Source: Microcaldota archaeon (GTDB lineage Archaea; Micrarchaeota; Micrarchaeia; Micrarchaeales; CABMGC01). Taken from it: a DNA stretch of 5,216 bases. The notes under the pieces are model-generated. The model was not told the DNA's origin and did no database searches. It saw only the letters and a program-made list of their open reading frames with translations. Location: assembly GCA_021791075.1 (NCBI GenBank), contig JAJYXH010000106.1, positions 1-5,216 on the forward strand, given 5' to 3'. Positions 1-4,949 of this stretch are shown piece by piece (position 1 is the first letter of the stretch; each line of letters begins with the position of its first letter). The position numbers and the translations under genes are program-made.

Positions 1-126
1 GCCAGGGTCGCATAATCCGGTAGTGCGCCGGTCTTGAATTTACTTGATTCAAGAGCTGATTACAAGATGATGCAACAAGCAAACCGGTCCCTTCGGGGAT
101 TATGGGTTCAAATCCCATCCCTGGCG
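1..126 (+). tRNA. tRNA-Ser (anticodon UGA), intron-containing, class II
   Basis: This gene decodes UCA serine codons. The acceptor stem pairs 1-7 with 119-125 over seven Watson-Crick pairs, and G126 is the discriminator base, as expected for serine. The D stem is 10-13 with 23-26, with GG at 19-20 in the loop. The anticodon stem is 28-32 with 83-87. The anticodon is T35 G36 A37, between C33-T34 and A38. The variable arm (88-91 with 96-99) is closed by a TTCG tetraloop, which marks a class II tRNA and supports serine independently of the anticodon. The T stem is 102-106 with 114-118 around the loop TTCAAAT. The 3' CCA is not encoded. A 43-nt intron follows the base after the anticodon, so the mature tRNA is 83 nt before CCA addition. 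The gene begins at the first base of the window, so its promoter lies outside. No T-rich terminator is visible downstream. Confidence 0.96.
39..81 (+). other. tRNA-Ser intron with bulge-helix-bulge splice motif
   Basis: This 43-nt archaeal intron sits at canonical tRNA position 37/38. The splicing-endonuclease motif can be read directly. The central 4-bp helix is CTTG (33-36, exon 1) with CAAG (76-79, intron). The 3-nt bulges are AAT (37-39) and CAA (80-82), and cutting after the second base of each bulge gives splice sites 38/39 and 81/82. Joining these restores a 7-base anticodon loop (33-38 plus 82). The helix on the intron side is weak, with only T40-A75 and T41-A74 clearly paired. An alternative 8-bp hairpin (32-39 with 47-54) would compete with the motif. 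The intron is too short for a full C/D guide RNA. Confidence 0.9.
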
Positions 127-139
127 AATCCTTCATGCA

Positions 140-679
140 TTATGCCTGAGTGAACGCCTTCATTTCTAGTCTCTGCGCGATCGGCGTCTTTGCTATCAGG
201 TCCTTGAACTCCTGGATCGCCTCTGTCGGTATCAGGAAAGTCGGAGCCGCAGAGAGCCCCGCGTCGATCCTCACCTTGTAGTCTCCGGTAAGCACGCTGT
301 CGGTTACCGTCACCTTATTTATCTTGTAGTACTTTATGCTGGCGATCTTGTGCTCCGTCCTGCCAATCATGCCGATCTTCAGGATCTCGTCGAACTCCCC
401 CTGCCTGTAGCTCACGTAGGGCTTGCCTCTGTTCTTCTCCTTTATCTCGAACCACCTGCGCATCAGGATCGGGTCGGTGTTGACCTTCGGCCCCATGAAC
501 GGGAACGTCATCAGGTTGACCCCGAGGTTGGCGATGTCCGCCATGCCGCTGTTGCTCCTCCAGCCGAAGCCGACGGGAATCACTCTCTCGGACGTGAAGA
601 CTATATTGTAAGCCTCATAGCTCCTTGGGGATGCCGCGTAGAGAAGCGCCCCTATCACCGTCTCTCCGGTTTCGTCCAT
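140..679 (-). CDS. Unknown protein, possible PH/GRAM-like fold
   Basis: I do not recognise this 179-residue protein. It has no signal peptide and no strong membrane helix. The most hydrophobic stretch, about residues 44-65 (start GMADIANLGV, then LMTFPFMG), contains glycine and proline and looks more like a loop or amphipathic segment. The pattern is a short N-terminal part, strands around 22-36 with YNIVFTSERVI, a central insertion, then alternating strand-like segments (about 96-150) and a C-terminal amphipathic helix (about 152-172, IPTEAIQEFKDLI). A 'FTSERVI' strand with a C-terminal helix recalls bacterial/archaeal PH-like or GRAM domains, but this is inference only. No catalytic motif is visible. 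The ATG at 679 lies about 27 bp from a TATA-like box and has no Shine-Dalgarno, which fits a leaderless start. The 3' end faces the tRNA gene 13 bp away, with no T-tract between them. Confidence 0.75.
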   Translation of the reverse strand: MDETGETVIGALLYAASPRSYEAYNIVFTSERVIPVGFGWRSNSGMADIANLGVNLMTFPFMGPKVNTDPILMRRWFEIKEKNRGKPYVSYRQGEFDEILKIGMIGRTEHKIASIKYYKINKVTVTDSVLTGDYKVRIDAGLSAAPTFLIPTEAIQEFKDLIAKTPIAQRLEMKAFTQA

Positions 680-701
680 GCTAAGGAGATGTTTACGCGT
701 G

Positions 702-710
702 TTTATAAAA
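702..710 (-). promoter_or_regulatory. TATA box for the minus-strand unknown gene
   Basis: On the minus strand the sequence reads TTTTATAAA, centred near 706. That is about 27 bp upstream of the ATG at 679, the usual distance from an archaeal TATA box to the transcription start. Transcription should therefore begin at or beside the start codon, giving a leaderless mRNA, which agrees with the lack of a Shine-Dalgarno upstream of this ATG. The BRE-like purines expected just upstream are not convincing. Confidence 0.6.
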
Positions 711-804
711 CGGACATATTCCAGTAAAAAGATCGCAGCAGCGCCCCTTTCCAGTGAATGTGCCTATAACCTTGTAGAAGGAGGGAAGCGAAAGGGTTAA
801 AAAG
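711..804. other. Central part of the divergent intergenic region, no gene seen
   Basis: No plausible coding sequence or RNA gene is visible between the two promoters. A 7-bp inverted repeat, CCCTTTC (745-751) with GAAAGGG (790-796), is separated by 38 bases, and a purine-rich run lies at about 777-796. These could be regulator sites serving both promoters, but a repeat of this size may be chance. Confidence 0.3.
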
Positions 805-819
805 CTAAAGAGATATAAG
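805..819 (+). promoter_or_regulatory. BRE/TATA promoter of the rnp1-ribosomal protein operon
   Basis: CTAAAG (805-810) resembles an archaeal BRE and is followed by the A/T-rich element ATATAAG (813-819). The TATA centre near 816 is 26 bp from the rnp1 ATG at 842, so the transcript is predicted to start at or next to the start codon. No Shine-Dalgarno precedes that ATG, which supports a leaderless first gene. No other promoter-like gap appears from here to the end of the window, so this element probably drives all eleven genes seen. Confidence 0.65.
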
Positions 820-841
820 TTTTCGTTGCTCATATTGCCGC

Positions 842-1141
842 ATGGCTTATGACAACAAGAATATAGTGCTTAACGAGCTCATAGGACTTAAGGTAAGAGT
901 TCTCAGGTCTCTGAACAAAAAACAGCGCGGTCTCTCCGGAACCGTGATCGACGAGACCAAGAACACACTTGTCATTGAGACCGTGCTGGGACCTAAGAGG
1001 CTGGCAAAGCTGCCTTCTCTTTTCAGGTTCTACTCGGGAACTAAGTCCTTTGACGTCGAAGGCAGGGAGATAAACTTCAGGCCAGTCGAACGCACGGAGA
1101 AAGCCGTTAAGTTCTATAGAAGAAGAGAGCTCAGGAAGTGA
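842..1141 (+). CDS. rnp1: Ribonuclease P protein component 1 (Rpp29/Pop4 family)
   Basis: This is a protein subunit of archaeal RNase P, which removes 5' leaders from precursor tRNAs. Rpp29 partners with Rpp21 (Rnp4) and helps the catalytic RNA bind substrate. The 99-residue length fits the compact archaeal form. The family's Sm-like barrel spans about residues 13-85, with the hallmark LIGLKVRVL (13-21) and the SGTVIDETKNTLVIET segment (32-47), followed by a basic tail (FYRRRELRK). It lies immediately before uS17, the conserved archaeal position for this gene. Here, however, it is the first gene of the operon, whereas archaea usually have uS3, uL29 and SUI1 upstream. The ATG at 842 is chosen because it sits 26 bp from the TATA element, consistent with a leaderless mRNA. 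The stop overlaps the uS17 start by 4 nt. Confidence 0.93.
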   Translation: MAYDNKNIVLNELIGLKVRVLRSLNKKQRGLSGTVIDETKNTLVIETVLGPKRLAKLPSLFRFYSGTKSFDVEGREINFRPVERTEKAVKFYRRRELRK

Positions 1142-1431
1142 TCCACTTGGAGTGCACAGACAAGAGATGTCCAATACACGGAGAGACCTCGCCCCGAGGC
1201 GTACAGCTTACGGGACGCGTGGTCAGCGACAAGGCGAAGAAGACCGTGATAGTCGAGACCGAGTCGGCAAGCTACATGTACAAGTACGAGAGGTTCCTCA
1301 GAAAGAGGTCGAGGATACCCGCGCATAATCCTGACTGCATAAGCGCAAAGACCGGCAACCTGGTCAACATCGCCGAGTCGAGGCGCCTGAGCAAGACCAA
1401 GACTTTTGTCGTTACAGGGATCGTGAAGTGA
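1138..1431 (+). CDS. rps17: 30S ribosomal protein uS17
   Basis: This is a primary 16S rRNA-binding protein of the small subunit, with an OB fold. The 97-residue product shows the archaeal signature CTDKRCPIHG (6-15), then RGVQLTGRVVSDKAKKTVIVE (20-40), YKYERFLRKRS (49-58), the HNPDC motif (63-67) and the conserved C-terminal SRRLSKTKTFVV (81-92). The start is GTG at 1138, which overlaps the rnp1 stop as GTGA. This start leaves only five residues before the first cysteine, so the protein is shorter at the N-terminus than many archaeal uS17 proteins, which commonly carry around ten or more additional residues. No better start exists downstream. The coupling to rnp1 suggests re-initiation by the same ribosome. 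Confidence 0.95.
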   Translation: MIHLECTDKRCPIHGETSPRGVQLTGRVVSDKAKKTVIVETESASYMYKYERFLRKRSRIPAHNPDCISAKTGNLVNIAESRRLSKTKTFVVTGIVK

Positions 1432-1435
1432 GGTG
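1430..1435 (+). promoter_or_regulatory. Shine-Dalgarno of uL14 overlapping the uS17 stop
   Basis: GAGGTG matches the complement of the archaeal 16S rRNA 3' end. It begins inside the uS17 TGA (1429-1431) and ends 5 nt before the GTG at 1441. This spacing, and the in-frame TAA immediately before 1441, decide the GTG start of uL14. Confidence 0.75.
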
Positions 1436-1440
1436 TTTAA

Positions 1441-1842
1441 GTGAAGGGCGTAGCATCAAAAATAACAAAGGCATTCGTTCCCATGTCGATAATACCGTGC
1501 GCCGACAACAGCGGCGCATACGAGTTCAAGATGATCCACATAATCGGAAAGACGGGGGGCCAGCACGGAAGGCTCTCAGCAGCCGGAGTGGGGGACATAA
1601 TCTCGGCCAGCGTAACGAAGGGAACCTCAACGTACCTGAAGAAGCCCGTCAGAGTCGTCATAATAAGGCAGAGGGCCCTGATAAGGAGGGCAAATGGCAT
1701 GAGGCTCAGGTTCGAGGACAACGCCGGAATAATGATCAGCGACGACAACCTTCCCATCGGCACGGAGGTCAAGGGCGCAATGGCAAGGGAGGTCGTCGAG
1801 AGATTCGTAAAGGTCGCGGGAGTCGCGCAGAGGATAGTGTGA
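1441..1842 (+). CDS. rpl14: 50S ribosomal protein uL14
   Basis: uL14 binds 23S rRNA at the subunit interface, near the intersubunit bridges and the landing site of translational GTPases. The 133-residue product is the usual archaeal length. Recognisable segments are KITKAFVPMSIIPCADNSGA (7-26), the basic strand KKPVRVVIIRQRALIRRANG (67-86), FEDNAGIMISDDNLPIGTEVKG (91-112) and AREVVERFVKVAG (115-127). The GTG start is supported by a GAGGTG Shine-Dalgarno 5 nt upstream and by a stop codon just before it. The first ATG in frame (codon 15) would cut into the conserved N-terminal strand. A second reading frame stays open through the whole gene into uL24; I treat it as a shadow of the purine-rich codon usage. 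Confidence 0.96.
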   Translation: MKGVASKITKAFVPMSIIPCADNSGAYEFKMIHIIGKTGGQHGRLSAAGVGDIISASVTKGTSTYLKKPVRVVIIRQRALIRRANGMRLRFEDNAGIMISDDNLPIGTEVKGAMAREVVERFVKVAGVAQRIV

Positions 1843-1847
1843 TATTC

Positions 1848-2294
1848 ATGATAGAGAGCAGCCAGCCGAGAAGAATGAGGAAGTTCAGGTACAACGCTCC
1901 CATGCACGACAGGCAGAGGTTCATGCACGCGCACGTCTCGGACGAACTCCAGAAGAAGCTCGGTATAAAGTCGAGGAGCATAAGCCTCAGGAGAGGGGAC
2001 ACCGTTAAGGTCCGGTCGGGAAACCTGAGGGGAAAGACGGGAAAGGTAAGCAAGGTAAACCTCAGGACTGGCCGCGTCTTCATAGACGGCGTAGTGCGCA
2101 AGAACGCGAAGGGCAAGGAGCTCCCTGTGCCATTATATTCATCAAACCTCTATCTCGTGGATATCGACCTCTCGGACAAGCTGAGGAACTCCAAGATAGA
2201 GTTTCTGAAGACAGGGGTAAAGCCTACGGCGGTCAAGGCCCCCATAGTAAAGCAGGCGCAGAAAGCGCAAGCGGTGTCATCGAATGGCAAGTAA
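1848..2294 (+). CDS. rpl24: 50S ribosomal protein uL24
   Basis: uL24 is an assembly-initiating protein that binds the 5' region of 23S rRNA near the exit tunnel. The 148-residue product has the archaeal N-terminal block QPRRMRKFRYNAPMHDRQRFMHAHVSDEL (6-34), then a KOW motif at about 49-75 (RGDTVKVRSGNLRGKTGKV) and the C-terminal strand LYLVDIDLSDKLR (101-113). Beyond about residue 119 is a Lys/Ala/Gln-rich tail of low complexity that overlaps the eS4 start by 11 nt. I chose the ATG at 1848 because it begins just before the conserved block and follows GTGAT (1839-1843), a weak Shine-Dalgarno. The frame is open for 420 bases further upstream, so automatic calling could wrongly extend this gene to 288 residues. 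Confidence 0.95.
   Translation: MIESSQPRRMRKFRYNAPMHDRQRFMHAHVSDELQKKLGIKSRSISLRRGDTVKVRSGNLRGKTGKVSKVNLRTGRVFIDGVVRKNAKGKELPVPLYSSNLYLVDIDLSDKLRNSKIEFLKTGVKPTAVKAPIVKQAQKAQAVSSNGK
2273..2276 (+). promoter_or_regulatory. Shine-Dalgarno of eS4 inside uL24
   Basis: GGTG lies 7 nt before the ATG at 2284, within the last codons of uL24. It supports the ATG at 2284 and therefore a real 11-nt overlap between the two genes. Confidence 0.6.
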
Positions 2295-2967
2295 GGGAAA
2301 CAACAGGCACATGAACAGGTTCGCGGCGAGCAACTACCTTAAGGTGGAGAGGAAGCTCTCCAAGTACATCGCGAAGCAGAATGCCGGAAGGTTCACCCAG
2401 AAGAACAGCATAGCGCTCGTAACTCTCCTGAAGGAGAAGATGGATGTTGCAAATGACACGAGGGAGGCGCGGCTTCTCCTGAAGAAGGGCACGGTCAGCA
2501 TAAACGGAAAGGTCGTCAGGGAGGAGAAGTACCCCGTCGGCTTCGGAGACGTAGTATCGTTCGCATCCAACGGCAAGTCGTACAGAATAGACGTCGCAAA
2601 GCACGGCTTCGTGAATCCGGTGGAGTACGACGCTAAGGGAAAGCCGAGGCTCCTCAAGGTGATCGGCAAGTACGTTGGAAAGGGAGGCAAGATCATGATC
2701 AGGCTCTATGACGGAACAACGCTGAGCGGGAAGAACGAGATCAAGGTCAACGACTCCGTCTCGATCCAGGACGGCGCGGTAAAATCCGTAGTCAAGTTCA
2801 CGAAGGGCGCGAAGTGCTACGTCATCAAGGGCAAGCACGCCTCGGAGAGCGGAGTAATAAAGAATATCGCGGAGGGAAGCGCAACGCGTTCACCCACCGT
2901 CGAGATAGACAGCGGCAAGGGAACTTTCCAGACCCTGCTTGAGAATATAATGGTAACCGGCGAATGA
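2284..2967 (+). CDS. rps4e: 30S ribosomal protein eS4
   Basis: eS4 is a small-subunit protein found in archaea and eukaryotes and absent from bacteria. The 227-residue product is slightly shorter than the usual 235-245. In order it has the basic N-terminal region (1-36, KGNNRHMNRFAAS), an S4-type RNA-binding domain (about 44-95, with NDTREARLLLKKGTVSINGKV and KYPVGFGDVVS), the central eS4 domain (about 96-172, including GKGGKIMIRLYDGTTL) and a C-terminal KOW-like segment (about 174-212, GAKCYVIKGKHASESGVIKNI). Residues 20-40 are more divergent than the rest. It overlaps the end of uL24 by 11 nt and the uL5 start by 4 nt (ATGA), so its translation is probably coupled to both neighbours. Confidence 0.95.
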   Translation: MASKGNNRHMNRFAASNYLKVERKLSKYIAKQNAGRFTQKNSIALVTLLKEKMDVANDTREARLLLKKGTVSINGKVVREEKYPVGFGDVVSFASNGKSYRIDVAKHGFVNPVEYDAKGKPRLLKVIGKYVGKGGKIMIRLYDGTTLSGKNEIKVNDSVSIQDGAVKSVVKFTKGAKCYVIKGKHASESGVIKNIAEGSATRSPTVEIDSGKGTFQTLLENIMVTGE

Positions 2968-3500
2968 AGATGGCAGCTAACGACAATCCCATGCGCGAAG
3001 TAAGGCTTGAGAAGGTAGTAATAAACATGGGCATAGGCGATAAGGAGGATACTTACACCAACGCGAAGACCCTCATAGAGAAGCTGACCGGAAGATCATC
3101 CATACAGACGAGGTCGAAGAAGAGGGCACCCGAGTTCAAGATACGGAAGGACCAGGTCATCGGGGCCATGGTAACGCTCCGCGGGCAGGGCGCAACTGAC
3201 ATGCTCAAGAGGGCGCTCGACGCGAACAACAACACCCTCTACGAGAGCTCGGTCGCCAACAACTCGCTCAACTTCGGAGTAAGCGAGTACATATACTTCT
3301 CAGGCGTCAAGTACGATCCAAAGATCGGCATGATGGGACTCAACCTCAATGCCACCTTCAGCAGAAGGGGCAGGAGGGTCGAGATAAGGAAGAGGAAGGC
3401 CGCAAAGGTGGCCACGGAGCACAGGAACATCGCACCGGAGGAGATAAGGAGGTACATCGAGTCAAGGTTCGGCGCAAAGTTCGTGCCAAGAGAGGGATGA
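2964..3500 (+). CDS. rpl5: 50S ribosomal protein uL5
   Basis: uL5 binds 5S rRNA in the central protuberance and contacts the P-site tRNA. The 178-residue product fits the archaeal family. Visible signatures are NPMREVRLEKVVINMGIGD (8-26), the TRSKKRAPEFKIRKDQVIGAMVTLRG segment (49-74), FGVSEYIYFSGVKYDPKIGMMGLNLNATFSRRGRRVEIRKRK (104-145) and a C-terminal helix with SRFGAKF. The ATG at 2964 overlaps the eS4 stop as ATGA. Another in-frame ATG at 2970 would remove two residues, and no clear Shine-Dalgarno separates the two, so the exact start is uncertain by 6 nt. Confidence 0.96.
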   Translation: MKMAANDNPMREVRLEKVVINMGIGDKEDTYTNAKTLIEKLTGRSSIQTRSKKRAPEFKIRKDQVIGAMVTLRGQGATDMLKRALDANNNTLYESSVANNSLNFGVSEYIYFSGVKYDPKIGMMGLNLNATFSRRGRRVEIRKRKAAKVATEHRNIAPEEIRRYIESRFGAKFVPREG

Positions 3501-3504
3501 TTAT
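3492..3504 (+). promoter_or_regulatory. Ribosome-binding junction between uL5 and uS14
   Basis: GAGG (3492-3495) ends 9 nt before the uS14 ATG at 3505, and the uL5 stop TGA (3498-3500) lies between. The 16-base block through the ATG differs at only two positions from the block before eL32 (4581-4596). Confidence 0.5.
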
Positions 3505-3663
3505 ATGAAGATGAGCTATGAGTCCAAGTATCGCGGAAGAGGATTGAGGAAGTGCAGGATATGTGGAGGATCACGGGGTCTCATTCGCTCATACAAACTC
3601 TACGTCTGCAGGAGATGCTTCAGGGAGATAGCCCCAGAGATAGGGTTTGACAAGTTCAGGTGA
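3505..3663 (+). CDS. rps14: 30S ribosomal protein uS14, zinc-binding type
   Basis: uS14 is a small-subunit head protein. This gene encodes only 52 residues. The reading begins MKMSYESKYRGRGLRKCRIC. The family's zinc knuckle is intact, with CxxC at 17-20 (CRIC) and CxxC at 35-38 (CRRC), and the conserved C-terminal CFREIAPEIGFDKF follows. The length is normal for archaea (50-56). The ATG at 3505 is 4 nt after the uL5 stop, with GAGG 9 nt upstream. A second in-frame ATG at 3511 would give 50 residues and cannot be excluded. The gene ends 4 nt before the preferred uS8 start. Confidence 0.95.
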   Translation: MKMSYESKYRGRGLRKCRICGGSRGLIRSYKLYVCRRCFREIAPEIGFDKFR

Positions 3664-3664
3664 T
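3658..3664 (+). promoter_or_regulatory. Shine-Dalgarno of uS8 spanning the uS14 stop
   Basis: AGGTGAT is a seven-base match to the expected anti-Shine-Dalgarno complement and contains the uS14 stop TGA (3661-3663). Two ATGs follow in tandem at 3665 and 3668. The GGTG core ends 5 nt before 3668 but only 2 nt before 3665, so 3668 is favoured. Confidence 0.65.
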
Positions 3665-3667
3665 ATG

Positions 3668-4051
3668 ATGGTCGACGTTTTGGCTGATACGATAAACAAG
3701 ATAAAGGTCTACGAGTCGAAGGGAATGTACGAGTGCGACGTCCCTGCGACCAAGCTCATCAGAGCGGTCCTAGAGAAGATGAAGGAGAAGAGCTACATCG
3801 CCGGATTCGAAGAGGTAAAGGAGGGCAAATTCAAGAAGATAAGGGTGAAACTCTCGAAGAAGATCAACGACATCGGAGTGATCAAGCCGAGGTACCCTGT
3901 TACACTGGGCACGTACCAGAAGTTCGAGGAGCGTTACATTCCAAGCGTGAACTTTGGAATACTTATAGTATCAACGTCTGACGGAATAATGACCAACAAC
4001 GAGGCCAAGCAGAAGAAGGTGGGAGGAAGGCTGCTGGCGTACGTATACTGA
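3668..4051 (+). CDS. rps8: 30S ribosomal protein uS8
   Basis: uS8 binds the central domain of 16S rRNA and is essential for platform assembly. In some organisms it also represses its own operon by binding an mRNA mimic of its rRNA site. The product is 127 residues from the ATG at 3668, or 128 from 3665. The N-terminal domain (VDVLADTINKIKVYESKGMYECDVPATKLIRAVLEKM, 2-38) is followed by KYP-like GVIKPRYPV (70-78) and the archaeal C-terminal signature FGILIVSTSDGIMTNNEA (96-113) ending GGRLLAYVY (119-127). Extension to 3647 is open but would run into uS14 and is unlikely given the AGGTGAT site. I did not find a convincing uS8 operator in the window, but this would need folding. Confidence 0.95.
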   Translation: MVDVLADTINKIKVYESKGMYECDVPATKLIRAVLEKMKEKSYIAGFEEVKEGKFKKIRVKLSKKINDIGVIKPRYPVTLGTYQKFEERYIPSVNFGILIVSTSDGIMTNNEAKQKKVGGRLLAYVY

Positions 4052-4064
4052 CAGGAAGATTCAA

Positions 4065-4589
4065 ATGAGAGAGATAGAGATTCAGAACGGAGTGGCGGTC
4101 AGCCAGGAAGGATCAAAGCTAACGATCAAGGGCAAGAAGGGATCCACCACAAAGGCAGTGAACGGGCGACTGCTCGCCATCAAGGTCGAGGGAAACAAGG
4201 TAATAATAGGCATCACGAAGAACAAGAAGCTCGCAAGCAAGGCGGAGCTTGCCTCCCAGGCCTTCGGCACCGAGATAACGGATGCCATAAAGACGGTAAA
4301 CGACGGGATAGAGAGAAAGATGACGGTCATATTCGCGCACTTCCCGATGTCGATAGAGATCAAGGGAAAGGAGGTTCACATAAAGAACATCTTCGGAGAG
4401 AAAGTCTCGAGAGTGGCGAGGATAGTCGGCGACACAAAGGTCGAGGCGAAGGGCCAGGACGTGAAGGTCACCGGAGCCGACAAGTACGACGTGGGCCAGA
4501 CGGTCGCGAACATCAAGAACGCCTGCCACGCGCGCGGACAGGATACGAGGGTCTTCCAGGACGGAGTATACCCTTCAAGAGAGGAATGA
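4065..4589 (+). CDS. rpl6: 50S ribosomal protein uL6
   Basis: uL6 lies near the GTPase-associated region and contacts the sarcin-ricin loop. The 174-residue product is close to the archaeal norm of 175-185. Two related alpha/beta domains are visible, about 1-85 (IEIQNGVAVSQEGSKLTIKGKKGS) and about 86-165 (FPMSIEIKGKEVHIKNIFGEK, then VTGADKYDVGQTVANIKNAC). The C-terminal RVFQDGVYPSREE is the typical archaeal/eukaryotic ending (compare the eukaryotic L9 type). The gene starts 13 nt after uS8, the largest gap in the operon, and is preceded by AGGAAGAT (4053-4060), a moderate ribosome-binding site. Confidence 0.95.
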   Translation: MREIEIQNGVAVSQEGSKLTIKGKKGSTTKAVNGRLLAIKVEGNKVIIGITKNKKLASKAELASQAFGTEITDAIKTVNDGIERKMTVIFAHFPMSIEIKGKEVHIKNIFGEKVSRVARIVGDTKVEAKGQDVKVTGADKYDVGQTVANIKNACHARGQDTRVFQDGVYPSREE

Positions 4590-4593
4590 TCAT
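4581..4593 (+). promoter_or_regulatory. Ribosome-binding junction between uL6 and eL32
   Basis: GAGG (4581-4584) is 9 nt before the ATG at 4594, with the uL6 stop TGA (4587-4589) between. The palindrome ATGATCAT (4586-4593) recurs at the next junction (4944-4951). Confidence 0.5.
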
Positions 4594-4947
4594 ATGAATA
4601 AGAAAAAGCACCCGAGATTTCTAGTCCCGAACTACGGCGCCAGAAAGAGGAAGAGAGTGCAGTACAGATGGAGGGCGCAGAGGGGGATAGACAGCAAGAA
4701 GAGGGTCAAGAAGAAGGAGAGCGGCGCATCGCCGAGCATCGGCTACAAGAACAGCGATGCGGTCAGGTACGCAAGGTCTGACGGTACCTTCGAGGCCCTG
4801 GTGCACAACGAGACAGAGCTGAGAGACCTGATAAGCGCGGGAGAGAGGAAGACCGTGGTATTCGCGCACGACCTCTCATCCAGGAAGAGGGTGATGCTTC
4901 AGAAGATCGCAGAACAGAGCAACGTAAAGGTTGCAAACGGTGTATGA
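4594..4947 (+). CDS. rpl32e: 50S ribosomal protein eL32
   Basis: eL32 is a large-subunit protein shared by archaea and eukaryotes. The 117-residue product shows the family core: HPRFLVPNYGARKRKRVQYRWRAQRGIDSKKRVKKK (6-41) with the WR-x-xRGIDSK-R motif, then SIGYKNSDAVRYARSDG (48-64), LVHNETEL (69-76) and a basic C-terminal helix-strand (VVFAHDLSSRKRVMLQKIAEQSNVKV, 88-113). This last segment matches the region in which the family places a short alpha/beta unit. The start is supported by GAGG 9 nt upstream. The length is within the range of shorter archaeal members, and the position between uL6 and eL19 is the conserved archaeal one. Confidence 0.95.
   Translation: MNKKKHPRFLVPNYGARKRKRVQYRWRAQRGIDSKKRVKKKESGASPSIGYKNSDAVRYARSDGTFEALVHNETELRDLISAGERKTVVFAHDLSSRKRVMLQKIAEQSNVKVANGV
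4939..4942 (+). promoter_or_regulatory. Shine-Dalgarno of eL19 inside eL32
   Basis: GGTG lies 7 nt before the ATG at 4950 but only 1 nt before the other in-frame ATG at 4944. This favours 4950 as the eL19 start. Confidence 0.55.
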
Positions 4948-4949
4948 TC

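Noticed and set aside
35..37. Possible leucine or other identity for the class II tRNA
   Set aside because: With the anticodon stem fixed by 28-32/83-87 the anticodon is TGA (serine). The G discriminator and the long variable arm agree with serine, whereas leucine tRNAs carry A at the discriminator.
56..73. CTGA (56-59) and ATGATGC (67-73) in the tRNA intron, resembling D'/C' boxes of a C/D guide RNA
   Set aside because: The order is D-like before C-like, and there is no flanking C box or terminal D box. The 43-nt intron is too short for a complete C/D RNA, unlike the known tRNA-Trp intron guides.
350..727. Plus-strand open frame of 125 codons opposite the unknown protein
   Set aside because: It lies antisense to a gene with a clean promoter and a more protein-like composition. 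Its own product is Arg/His/Pro/Val-rich with no recognisable motif, and it crosses the divergent promoter.
1428..1847. Open frame of 140 codons running through uL14 in another frame and joining uL24 in frame
   Set aside because: The translated stretch is a low-complexity Arg/Gly/Asn/Gln mix with no family resemblance. uL14 in the other frame is unmistakable, and uL24 has its own start with a ribosome-binding site at 1848. It is a shadow caused by purine-rich codons.
3239..3574. Minus-strand open frames across uL5, eS4 and other ribosomal genes
   Set aside because: They lie wholly opposite confidently identified ribosomal genes, show no promoters or recognisable domains, and are typical antisense shadows of AGG/AAG-rich coding sequence.
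3647..3667. Upstream ATG at 3647 as the uS8 start
   Set aside because: It would add six or seven unconserved residues overlapping uS14. The AGGTGAT ribosome-binding site points to 3668 (or 3665).
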